DNA from: Bettongia penicillata ogilbyi
Lineage: Eukaryota > Chordata > Mammalia > Diprotodontia > Potoroidae
Direction of reading: 5' to 3'
Assembly: GCA_023548195.1 (NCBI GenBank)
Contig: JAJHZJ010000531.1
Coordinates: 8,543,900-8,607,899, forward strand
DNA: 64,000 nt
Under the pieces are notes generated by a model. That model did no database searches. It saw only the letters and a list, made by a program, of their open reading frames with translations, and was not told the DNA's origin. Shown one piece after another: positions 36,244 to 49,300 of this stretch. Position 1 is the stretch's first letter, and every line of letters begins with the position of its first letter. A program made the position numbers and the translations under genes.

Positions 36244-38472
36244 GTAATTAACACGGAACCAGAGGGTGCATGGGGAGAGGAGGGAGTGAGTATAGAGGAA
36301 GAGAAAGCTGCGGAGAAGGAGATAGGCCGGTGTTTTCTTGATGACTGGCATTCATGTATTTAAATTTAAAAATGAAATATCTTAGTATTGAACTCTTTCA
36401 AATTAAGATCTTGACCAGCAAGTGATAGATTGGATCTGAAGTCACCGGGACTAAGTTTGAATGCAGTCTCTGCATATTATCTGTGTATCCTTGGGCAAGT
36501 CTCCTAGACTGTTTTCTTACCTATAAAATGAGAGGATTGGACTAACTTATCTTGAAGATCCTATGAGTCTTTTTGGTGATAATTTTTACAGTGAGCAAAA
36601 TATCAGTGAACTCTGAAGGCCCTTCATTTTCATGGAAACTAGCTGTTCTTTAAAAATTTTTAAATTAATTTTCCCTTTCCTACTCCCATTGGAAAAAAAG
36701 AAAAGAAAAACAAAATCTTGTAACAAACATGCATAGTTAAGCAAAAAAATTCTCTCACTGGACATTTTAGAAAATATATAGCTCTCAATCTGCACCCTGA
36801 CTCTCATCTTTCTTCTGTCAGGAGAATCAAATGGGAAGGTGGCTGCCTAATGCTTTTGCTAGGTCAGATCCAAAGACATCTTGTCACTCCCTTGGGTTTT
36901 TTTTTTTCTCTAAACAAGGTACATCAGTAACTCTTTGTACCTGTATTTCTTCGGAAAGGTCAGCATGATATACTCAAGCTAGTGATTCTGAGTTTTTATG
37001 ACACAGAATTGAAGTAACCTAAACTAAGCCAGACTTACTCTATTTTTCTGGCACAATGAGAGTTTGTATCATGCTTCAACCTATACTATTGTATGTTTTT
37101 GCAATTCTGTTTTTACTAAGCACTACAAGTGGAAAGACAGAACTTTCTGGTTTGATTAACTAGTGAAATACAAAAATTTTCAATGTCAGCAATTATTAGC
37201 ATAGTCTCTTACCTTAGGTGACTCTAATGAGGCCAATTTACTTCCCACAGAAAATCTCTCCACCTCTAGCCACTGCCTACTCATTTCCCAAGCTGTCAGA
37301 GAATTAGGAGAGAATATGACAAACTTCTGTATGAATAGATTGGAAAAGCAACCCCAGATTGTGTGATCTGGTGATGATGACCCTTTAATGTCCCTTGTGC
37401 TACAAGAAAGATACTGTATTAGCAGCTATCCAGAGAGCAAGCTCTGGAAAAGGAATGTTAGGTAAATGTGACAAAATGGTTCTAAAATCTTGTCTAATGT
37501 TCTAGACTTATTGTTCAACTCAAGTCATTTAAAATTTTTTGAGCTTTGATTTCGTATTTGTTAAAAAAAAAAAGTGAGTATTTTCTAACTAGCTAACCCA
37601 ATATGAAAGTTTAGAGGACTGACTGGTGAAATCTGAGTTCTAAGTCCAAACTGACTCCATGCTCCTTGTGTGCCTAAATTGAAAGTAGTTAAGGATAGAA
37701 GCTCAAAACTTCTCTGCCTCACCCATTACTTTTGACCTTTCTGAATGAAAGGTTCTCTGTGATACAGTTGTCATATTAAAATAGAATTCAAAATTAGTTC
37801 CAACTTAGTTGGGGAGCTATACCACAAATTATAGTAAGTTGTTGGGAATAGGACATCCTCTTGCCTAGGCCAAGAATGGTGCCATCACAGTCTCCTGAAC
37901 CCTCTGAGCTCAGCCTAGTCTGGACACTCCCTGACTTATTGGATAAACCATTTACGACTGCTCTCCTGGAGGGCAGCAGGGGAAGTGCCCTCCCCTTCTC
38001 CACAGTCATGGAAATTTAAAAACGTTTCTTGAACTCTTGGTTTGTTTTTTTTCTCCCAAGGAGAAAATGGGGGAATCCAGCTTTACCATTTACCCCCAAA
38101 TCCACCTATGCACCTATAATTTAATTTAAGCAAACATTTCTATATAATGTGTACAGCAGAGCATTGTCCATTGTCCTCAGTCACTGAGGGACATTTAGAA
38201 GTTAGATGAGATTTAGGCCCTGACCAAATCTAGTTTACAGTACAGTAAGGGAAAAAGGGAATGGTACTTCTGTTACCACTTAGCTTTCTTGGCCCTTTTA
38301 CCTTCTTTCAATCCCCAGTCTTTTCTCTCACCCTCTTGGTCCCTTTCAGGCTTTTTGTGGTCCTCTCTTTTTCTTTTCTAGACCTCTCAGGACAGTCAGC
38401 CCCTCCTGGTATCCAAAGTGAGAAAGGGGAGGCAAAGAGAAGGAAGGAGGGAGAGAGGAAAAGAGAAAGAGG

Positions 38473-38565
<93 letters not shown>

Positions 38566-41500
38566 GATATTGTGTATCTGTGGCAGGTAAAAAATAAAAT
38601 AACTGAGGAAACAAAGGTTGGAGCTTCCACGTATAATGATTTATTAATCATTGCATGCTAGTTGCATAATACATTAGGACCAGGCCTCTTCAGCTTGGCA
38701 TTGGACCTTCAGTAGGGGTAGGGGAGATCAACAGGATATAAATCAGAATAAAGGATTAGGTAATTTGATTTCTAATTGGAGGAAAGAGTAGGAGCTTTCT
38801 GAGTTGGGAGTGGGAAAGCAAACAAGTAATCAATCAAAAGAACATGGAAAAAGTAGTTTAGGACCAGTTTTCAGAAAAGACATATGGTCTTATGTATAAT
38901 ATATGTATGACATATGCTTGATGTATAATTGGGAGACAATTCCTTGCTTCATATCTGACTGGTTTCTTGTCAGTATAATCTAAGACCTTAGTTAAGGATC
39001 TCTAAGCAGCAGGGAGAGGTGGTCCAACTTCCTAGCCACACAGGGCTAGGTTTAAGCAATGCAAATAAAGTTTTTTCACAATTCCCATAACTGAATAAAA
39101 TTTTCTAACTAGAAATTGGACTAGATCTGTAATTGAACAGATAAGGAACTGAGCTAGATCCAGAATTGAATCACAAGATGGATTCAGTGTGGTTCACTCA
39201 ATTTCCATGTATATAGTGTATTCCTAACACTTCTGCATTCCCTTCTCTTGTCAAATCATAGGAATATCTTATGTAAATGGAACTTGGACTCCTAGGATAA
39301 TCCACAATAGCCATAACATTGTTAAAGTAATGTAAAGTTGCAGAAATATTGTTTTCACATTGAAATGTAGGATAATTAATGATAAAAATTTGATATGATA
39401 AAAAGTTAATATTTATACTATTTAGTACCTACTATATGGTAGATAATATACTAAGCGCTTTTACAAATACTACCTCAGTTGATCCTCACAACAACCTTGT
39501 AAGATAAGTGCTATTACTATCCCCATTTCACAGTTGTGAAAACTGAGACAAAGAGTGGTTAGGTTACTCCTTCTAGGCCATATAGCTAGCAAATATCTGA
39601 TGCAAGATTTGAGCTTAGGTTTTCCTGACCCTAGGCCCAGTAGTGTATCCACTGTGCTGCGTTATTCACGTTATGCATTTCAGTTGCTTTTGAGTTAAAA
39701 AGGTATGATGGGAAAATCCTATGATACTCTAGGAGAGTGGTGTTAAACTCAAATAGAAGTGAACCCTGGGGCTCACATAGTGCTTTAGAAAACTACAAAT
39801 TAACTTTATGTTGTATTGAATTTTTATTTATTCTGTTGAATATTTTCCAATTACATTTTTTATGTAATAAAAATTACATAACATCATTGTGTAATAAAAA
39901 TTATATTATAAAAAATAAATAACATTTATTAAGTAGCAGCTGTAGAGGTTTTGTGGCTAAAACACTTTCAAAGAATTTATATTTCAGAAGGAAGAATGAG
40001 AGCCTACCTGAGCCAATAAAATACAATCTACCAAACATTTCTTAAGTATCTACCATAAGCAAACTAGATACAAAATTAACAAGCTAGAAAATGATTAGAT
40101 ATATGGAAGAGGTGAAATAGATTAAAGAAAAAGCAGAATAAAAAGAGGGAATTTACAGTCTTATATGGTGGAAAGTGTTGATCTAAACCCAATTTTTATC
40201 AGAGTTATATTCCAGTTTTCCCAGAAATTGGTAATCAAATAGTTCTTATATCAGAAGTCCTGGATTTATTGTACCCTGTTCCACTGTTTAGTTGCTTTTA
40301 GGTATTATTTATCTAATCTTTTCCATTCATCAGCACTTAATATTTTTTTCAGAACTGGCACCAAATTGTTTTGATGATTATTGATTTACAGTAAAGTTTG
40401 AAATTTGGTATTGACAGACTCCACTAATTCCTAGTCTTTTATTAATTATTTTAGAATTCTTGACCTTTTATTCCTCCAGATAAATTGTGTTATTTTGTCT
40501 ATATCTATAAAATAAACCATTGGAAGCTTTATAGCATCAAATCTGTTAAATTACTTAAATAATACTATTTTTATTATATTGACATGACCCAATGGTGAGC
40601 AATTAATATCTCTTGAGCAATTTAAGTCTTAAAGAGGACTTCAATAAAATGGCATGGGTCAGGAGACCATTCTAGGCAGATAAAATAATATGTTCATATT
40701 CACAGAGGTGGAAAAGGTAAGGGAAAAAAAACTGGGAAAAGCCAATAGTTAGAGTTCAAAGTTTATAAATCTTAATTACATTTTAATCTGGTTTTGTGGC
40801 GTGGGACTGCCGACCACATTTTTTTATGCTGTTCTAGGAAGTCTTAAAATACATTGATCATTTAGTGCTAGAAGACTAAGGGGGAATAGACTAAGAAAAT
40901 AAGACCAAGGGAAAGGCTAAGGGTGTGGGGGGAGAGGGAAAGTATCAAGGAAAGTGTTCTTTTTATTCATCCACTAAATATCATCATCCCCCAAATATGA
41001 AGTTTGATATAGATGCTGGTAGTTGAAAGTTGCCTTAACAGGTCAGGGATAAATAGGGAAAGGATATTGTTTCTGAATAATGGTATCACCCAGATTCCAG
41101 CAGTCATTGCAATAACACTGCTTATCTCATTTTGTATTTTGTTTTCCCTATGCAGAACAGGGGCATCAGCTAGGGAGCCCGACAATCCAGTAACTCTTCT
41201 TTAAATTCTTTTCCTATTAGAATTCCTCCTTCTGAGATGGGATCTATAGCACAGTCATACATTAACAAACTACTTTTCCTTTCTGTTATATAACTCTTAC
41301 TTATTTGTTTAGCTTTTTGGTTTCCCCCATTAGAATGTAAGCCCCTTGAGGATAAGGACTGTGTTTTTATCTTTCTTTCCCCAGCATTTAGCACAATATC
41401 TAGCACCTGTTAAATACTCAATAAATGCTTGTTAATGAATGGTTATTTAACTAAATTGATCTTTGGAAGTAGGATCAGCACTACCTAGGATAATATCAGC

Positions 41501-44500
41501 AGCCACATAGAGGATCTCTTGACAGTTCTATACATAGAAATTGGAGTCAAAGGTTAATAAATTGCAGATATTTCTGCCTGTCAGGTCACCACTCAGTCTC
41601 TTCTACTGGATGTCATCCATGTCCCTCTCCCTAACTGTGGGTATGTCCCTAAGGCTCTGCCCTGGATCCTCTGCTCTTTCTGTATCCTTTGTCTTGATTT
41701 CATCAACTCCTGTGGAGTCAGCTGTCATCTTAGTGCAGATATATAACCAAGACATAATCTGCCCTAGTCTGTCTCCTGCACTACAATCCCAGAACACCAA
41801 CTACCTATTGAACATTTCACACTGGTTGTTCTGTCGCGATCTAAATCTCAACATTTCCAAAACAGAATTTACTCTTTCCTGGCTGAACCTACCCCTCCTC
41901 CAAATTTTTACTCATCCAAGTTTGCAACCTGGGAGTTAGCCTTACTTTCTCACTCTCACTCACCCCACATATCTAATCGTTGATTAAATCTTGTCAATTC
42001 TACCTCCTCAGCATATTTTATATTCGTCCCATTCTACTCATACAGATATTTAAATATTTCAACAATATTCAAAATGAGGAAGCTTATAGATCACTGTCCA
42101 ACAGTTTAACTCATTCAGGATGGCTTCAGGTATCTGAAGGACTTTTATATGGAAGACAGAGTACATTTATTATGTGTTGCTCCTAGGGGGTTGATCAACA
42201 ATCAATGGGCAAAAGTTGGAGGGAATCAGATTTGAGGCCAGTATAAAGATCTTACTAACAACTAGGCATTCTGGTATAGTGGAAAGAGTACTGGATTTGG
42301 AATCAGAGCATTTGGACCCAAAGTATGGATCTGCAATTTGCTCCCGGTGATATCTAGGACAAGTCATGTCCACTCTAAGTGTTACTTGTCTCATTTGTAA
42401 AATGAGGAGGTTGGAATGGCTGACCTTTGGGGACTTTGTTATCTCTCAATCTATGGTTCAACAATTGAATAGACTATCTTCTTACACTGTATCTCAGAGT
42501 CATATATAGTGCATGCCACCATGGGTTAGTGATTAGAGCACTAAACCGGACATTTAAAAGATCTGGATTCTTATAGCAATATCACTACTTACTGTTACCT
42601 AATTTCCTCCTCCCCTTCTACTCTTACAGATCTTATGAAAATAGTTTAGTTCCTCTAAGTGTGTTCTGGGAGAAAATGAGTAGACCACTTTGGCTATATC
42701 TAGGGTTTTATAGTAAGAAGCATATTTGAAAAGACAAGTCTGGTGCCAGAGTATAGAGGAACTTGAATGCCAGGACAAATTTCTTGAGTCTTATCATGTA
42801 AATAACAGGAAGTCCCTAAAGATTTTTGAACAGTGGAATGAGAGTGATGAAATTCATTTGGAGGCAATATTATTTCAGGGCTGGGAGGGACCTGAGATAT
42901 AGGAAACCAGATAGGAGGCTATTACCATAATGTAGCTGATAAAGACCTATTCTTAGATGGTAACAATAGGAATATAGAGGTTTGCTTTCTTTCTTTTGAG
43001 GATATATTTAAATGAATATAAATGTGTTCTCACCTATGAGTTCTAGAGGTCACTAATTAAATACCTTTTTGTCCATTTAAGGCAAGAAACTCATGCTTTT
43101 TTTCCAGAACTATAATCAGCTTTGAGTAGCTGCAATACCATAAACTTAAAGGGCATTGATGGCTCTTTCAAAGAGTTACCTAGTTAATAATAATAGCTAA
43201 TTAAGATAGTAAACTGCCAGATAGAAGGTTGGGTGAACTATGTGGTAGGTACAGTTTATGGTACTACCTCTGAGCGCAAAAATTTCCAGTTTCCTCTCTG
43301 TTTCTTTATGCCTCCTGAAATCTCTGAGGCCACAGTGTATGTCATCATAGTGCAGTGAAAGGAACACAGGCCTAGAGTCAAGAGACTTAATTTTACATCC
43401 TAGTTTATGGTACCAACAAGGTATGTAACATGAGGCAAGTTATTTAACCTGCCTAAGCTTCAGTTTCCCCACCTATGTGTAGCAGTTTTAGTGTCAGTGA
43501 GCCCCACATGTAGCCTTGGTCAGGTGGTCATTCTTCTCTTTAATTGCTATTATCTCATTTTTCTTATTAAGTCTCATGCTAGTTTCTAGAGCAACAAAGA
43601 TGTATGTTCTCGCATTTATGCAAAAACTGTATCATTAATTATTAGCTTTGAGCCCCTATTTCACTTTCTCTTGTCCAGAAACAAAGAAAATTTTCTTCAC
43701 AAGTTTTCTGTTATCTTTCTTAAACCCCCTAATCTCTTTGGCTTAAAAAACTTCAGTGTTACTGGACATACAATTTATTAACATGTAACAAAGCATATGA
43801 AGATGTTTAAATATTTCAACAATAAATCACAATGATTCTTTCTCTCCCAGGTTGATTTTTTTTTGACTAATATTGATGATCTAGCTGTAAATAATTGGTA
43901 GTTAGCTATAGAGTAATGCCTACAACTGATGAAATAGATGCATTGGCACTTTATCACAAACATTTTTATGGGAAGTGGAGTTGGAAATTTTTTAGGATAT
44001 CAATGAAATAGGTAAAGTTATTTATGTCTGTAATTGCAAAAAATAAATGCAACACAGTATGGCAAAATGATCTTTAGTTGTAATATGCCAAAGTTTCCCA
44101 ATTTGAGCTATTTCCCTATATGAAAATCAAGAAATAGACCATGAAGATGAGATTTCTTTCCTTTGCTTAAAAAGCAGGACATTAGTATATTGTATTAGGA
44201 TTTTTTTTCAGTAGAAAAATAATTTTTAAAAATAGGATTATAGTTTGATTTCTCAGTTTTCTCTTAGAAAACAGATTAAATTATAAACCTCTCAGCTTCC
44301 TGATTGTTCTCTGAATAATGGAAATCACAAACTATATGGCCCAATGATATCAGTGACTAGACTATCTAAGGATTTTGAAAGGGATTTGTGGGGAAAGGAA
44401 ATGACATTAGCATCACAGAGTGTTAGAGCTAGATGGCACTTCAGAGGTCTCTAAGGCAATATTCTGATTTCACAGATAGTCAGTTGTTTATATTCTCCTC

Positions 44501-46282
44501 CATCAGTGCTAAGCTTATCAACCATTCATAAATGCCCCTACCTTTCTGCTAGAGATGCTGTGAAGGGCTTCCTACTTCAAGATTAGAAAATCTTTGACTC
44601 TCAAGGGACTCATGATGAAAAATTATATTTGCCTTCAGAGAAAGAACTGATGCTGTCTGAACAAAGAATATTATTTTGTCCTCCTTCCTTCCTTCCTTCC
44701 TTCCTTCCTTCCTTCCTTCCTTCCTTCCTTCCTTCCTTCCTTCCTTCCTTCCTTCCTTCCTTTCTTGTTCAAGTCTTTTTACACAAAATGACTAATAAAG
44801 AAATGTTTTAGATGATAGTATAAATTTAACCTATGTCAACATTGCTTACTGTCTCAGAGAGGGAGGAAGGGAGGAGGTGGAGAATTTGGAACTCAAAACT
44901 AAAAAAAATGACAAATATTAAACATTGTTTTTACATGTAATTGGGGAAAATAAAATATTATTTAAAAAAGACTAGATGATCTTTGAAGTTCCTGTCAAAT
45001 CTGAGATGCTGGGATTTTGTGACTTTTAACATTTTTTGTATACAAGTTCAGTAAGCTGAGACAAGCAATGTGGATTCTGATAGTTTTGACTTGACAGCTC
45101 TTATTGCTAGATATTATCATCATATTGCAATCTTTTCTAACTCTCAAGCAGGGTGCATGACCTATGACTGTAAGATGGAGCACTTCGCCACCCACAGGCT
45201 AAGCTAGTCTTATAAAAGATTGATACTCTAATTGTCAACTCAGGAAGGAGGATACCCTCTTTATAAAAGATCTTTCTTTCTAGATGACTGGCTAACCATT
45301 TTATTGCTAAATAAATCTATTGATGCTATTTATTCATATGAAACATGTGAAGCTACATAGTCATGAATGCATACTAATGTAGAAGTGAGGGTAGGTCTGC
45401 CAATCAGCATAGGTTTCCTGGAGAAGCAGGGATTGTAAACTAAATTGTTAGTGATTGTAGTAGTTATGACCTCAACACAAGAGGAAGGCAAGAGAGGGAG
45501 GATTGAAAATGGAGATTAATAATAGATTTGCTTGGTTAAAGTGGAAAGACAGTATAAATTTATAGAATTACAGATGGTATAACCATATGGAAACAAAAGA
45601 GAGTTCAATCCCATATTTTGTGATGGTATGCCAGACTTAGCATATGAAATGCAAAGGATACTGAGATGGAGTGATTAGACAGGAGGGAGGAGAATTAGGG
45701 GAGATCTTATGTCATGAAAACCTAGATGGAACAGGGTATCCAGAAGGAGAGAATGATCAACAGTGTCTAACTGCAGAGAGGTCAAAAAGGATTGAGAAAA
45801 GGTGATTGGATGTGGCAATTAAGAGATTAGGAAGGTAGGAAGTCAGACTACAGAAGGTTTAGGAGAGTGAAAAGGAGAAATAGTGGAACCTGTCTTCAAT
45901 AGTTTTCTCAAGGAGTGTAGCTGTAAAAAGGAGGACAGACATAGGATGTTGTCCAGCAAGAGGGGTTCCAAAAGGTAACAGACACTAGAATCTTGATTGG
46001 GTGATAACTTTAGATTGGATCAAGTGAGGGTTTATAAGGATATGGGAGAAATGGGTGTGTCTCTAGACAATAAAGAAGTGGCCATTAGACAGCAAGAGAT
46101 AAAAAATAAATGAAAGAGTAGGGAAGATATAAAGGCTGGAATGTAGTCATATGTGCATGTAGAAGTTTGTCTTTGCAAGGAAAAGGACCATTTCTTCCTG
46201 TGAGTTAGGGATGAAGGAGGAGAGGCAGGAAGGGACATCTGAGGGATATTAGATGAGGAGGGGAAAAGAGGGAGCTCTTGGT

Positions 46283-46348
<66 letters not shown>

Positions 46349-49300
46349 GAGGCAAGGTTCTCAGTTGTCAGGTTGAGGGAGGGAGAAAAGAGTGCCTTGT
46401 GGAAGAGTCAGGCATAACACAATTTGATATGCATTCATGGACCCTTTGCCATTGGTCGTCCTGGACTTTGAGTCATGAAGACCTGGATTCAAATTCAGAC
46501 ACTAGCTCTGGGACCTTCTTTATGTGACTTAACCTCTCTGAGCCTCAGTTTCCTCATCTGTTAAGTTACATGGTTGTGCAACCGATTATAATGTTCTATG
46601 ATTTCCTCATTTGAAAACATATACACATTTTCTGTAACAAAACAAAATAAAACAAGGGAAAACTTTAATACAAAAATGACACTACAGAGATCCATGGTAT
46701 ACAGATTGGGAACCACTGATGTAAAATATTAAATTAAATGGATCTGAGCCTGATAACCTGATAATCCAGATAACCTGGACCGGTTTTTTTAAGTACCTGA
46801 AAATAGTTTTCCTTTGTGTTCATTTTTATCCTCTCCAATAGAGGCAAATAGCATGTGAGCATCAATCCATCAATCAATCAGTCAATGGATGAATAAGCAA
46901 GGGGCAGAGCTGGCATCTAGTCCCAGGTCTCAGCATTCTTTCCACTATACTATGCTGCTTTCCTTACCATAAGTGCCTTCTGGTTCAGCTTCCTCACTTG
47001 ACAGAGGAGAAGACAAGTGACTTACCTAAGATGACTTATGTTGTAAGTAGCTTTGTTGTTGTTCAGTAGGTTCAGTTGTATCTTGCTCTTCATGAGCCCA
47101 TTTGGGGTTTTCTTGGCAAAGATACTGAATGGTTTGCCATTTCCTTCACCAGCTCATTTTACAGATGAGTAAACTGAGGCAAACAGGGGTGCTCAGGTTC
47201 ACACAGCTAAGAAGTATCTGAGTCTGAATTTGAACATAGGGCCTCCTGACTCTAGGACTGGGGCTCTATTCATCACACTACCTAGTTGCCCCCTTATAAG
47301 TAACAGAGGCATGTAACCCTAGTCTTCTGACTCTGGAGTCAGGGCTTTTCCTGCTGTGATTCACACACCGATGACTGCTGTACAAAAATGCTACAAGAAA
47401 AGCTCCCCAGCGGGGAACAAAGTGCCACATGAAATCTGAAGCAAGGAAAGGTCATTCCTAACTGGGGAGGTCCAAGAAGGCTGTGTGGAAGAGGCAGCAT
47501 TTGAGTTAACCTCTAAAAGATGAGTAGAAATTAACAGATGAAGTAATATGTACAAGGGTAAGACATTCTGGATGGAAGTGAGTGAGCAATACTCCTGTTT
47601 TTGCATAAATGTATTTGCATATGTATTTGTATGTATTTGCATAAATGGGCCACTAGGTAAGTTCAGTGGATAGCACACCAGGCTAGGCATCAGTAAGACC
47701 TGAATTCAAATCCAGACTCAGATACTTACTAGCTGTGTGACTCTGGACAAGTCACTTACCGCTGCTTGCCTCAGTTTCCTCATCTGTAAAATGATCTGGA
47801 TAAGGAAATGGCAAACTGCTGCAATAGCTTTTCCGAGAAAACCTCCAAAGGGGTCATGAGGAGTTGGACATGACTAAAATGACTAAACAGCAACACCACT
47901 GTGTGAGGACAAAATGAGGTGAAAGGGACGGTGGGACCTTGAACAGCAGGCAAAAGAATTTGAACGACATATTTGAAGCATGTCTGTCTTCTTCCTACCT
48001 CTCCCTCAGGTCTCTGTCATAGAGGTAGATTAGGACCCCACATGGAAGAATGATGAATTACCTCTCTTCATCCTCCTTCCTTCCTCCCTTACCAGCAAGT
48101 AGTCGGAGGTAGTTTTTACTGTTCACTGGCCACTGGGTGAGAAGGCCTTCTTTTCTAGCTTTTGAAACTGTCAGACTCTAAGAAGGTAAAAGTTGTTACT
48201 TCTCCAAGAAAAAGGGATTCGTTTCCAGTTTTAAAATGTCCAGTTTTAAAATCTGAGAGAGCATTAAAGAAACTTCATTATTTTAAAAATAATTTAATGT
48301 ACAATGTTGTCTTTGACAGCATTTTAAAATTATCTAGAAAAATAGCACCTTACAAATAAATTCTCTAAGGTCCCTTTCAGCTCTACAATTTTGTGAAATT
48401 AAATATATAGGGCTCAAAGAAAATTAATGTGAAGAAAAGAATTGCAATGACTGTGAAATCAAATGTAGAAAGACCAAGAAGATACATGGTGAAGTGAAAT
48501 GTGCTGGGTTGCTGAATTCTGAATTTGATATCCAGAAATGTAACTTTTGTTATGTGTTTTCTTTTAGGAATGACATACCTTGACCATGCAGGAACAACTC
48601 TGTTTCCACAAAGTCAGCTTACAAGATTTATGGATGACCTAACTAAAAATATTTATGGTAAAGACCCAGAAACTTTTATTCTTTTCCTTAAAATTTAGTC
48701 AAATTATCTGTCACAGGACCTAATTCAGTTCTGAGAACATAGTGAGTATTCTTTGCATATTTGATGAGTTGATGGGATTGAATGGTGGTTGACTTGAGGT
48801 GGGCTTTAGATAAATACCTGGAAGAGTACATGCCAAATATTTGAGTCAGAGAGTATCCTTGATCAATCAGTTAACTCTTTATCAAATAACTGCTACTCAC
48901 AAATAGAACTCAGTGCAGGATTAGTGTTTACAGAGATGGATCTCAGGAAGAATCTTAGGAAGAATCAGAGATTATAGGGGGACAGGATTGTTGTCTTCAA
49001 TAACTAAATCAATCAATCAATCAAGATTTATTAAGTGCTTACTGTATGCCAGGCACCATGTGTTAAGCCCTAGGGATACAAAAGAGGCAAAAGACAATTC
49101 TTGCCCTCAAGCAGCTTGTACTTTAATGGAGGAGACGACATGCAAAGAAAAATGTACAAAACAGCTATATATAGGATAAATGGGGGATAATTAGAAGGAG
49201 GAAAGCATTGGTTTAAAACTAGTGGGGATGGGGAAGGCTTGCTGTAGAAGGTAGAATTTTCATTGGAACTTCTAAGAAACCAAGGAGGTTGATAGTCAGA

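Noticed and set aside
38261..38651. Open frames rich in RERE or SLSL
   Set aside because: They are translations of the GA microsatellite and its shoulders.
41541..41939. 132-codon + strand frame as a new gene
   Set aside because: Contains the L2 motif RDLNLNISKTE and is part of an L2 fragment.
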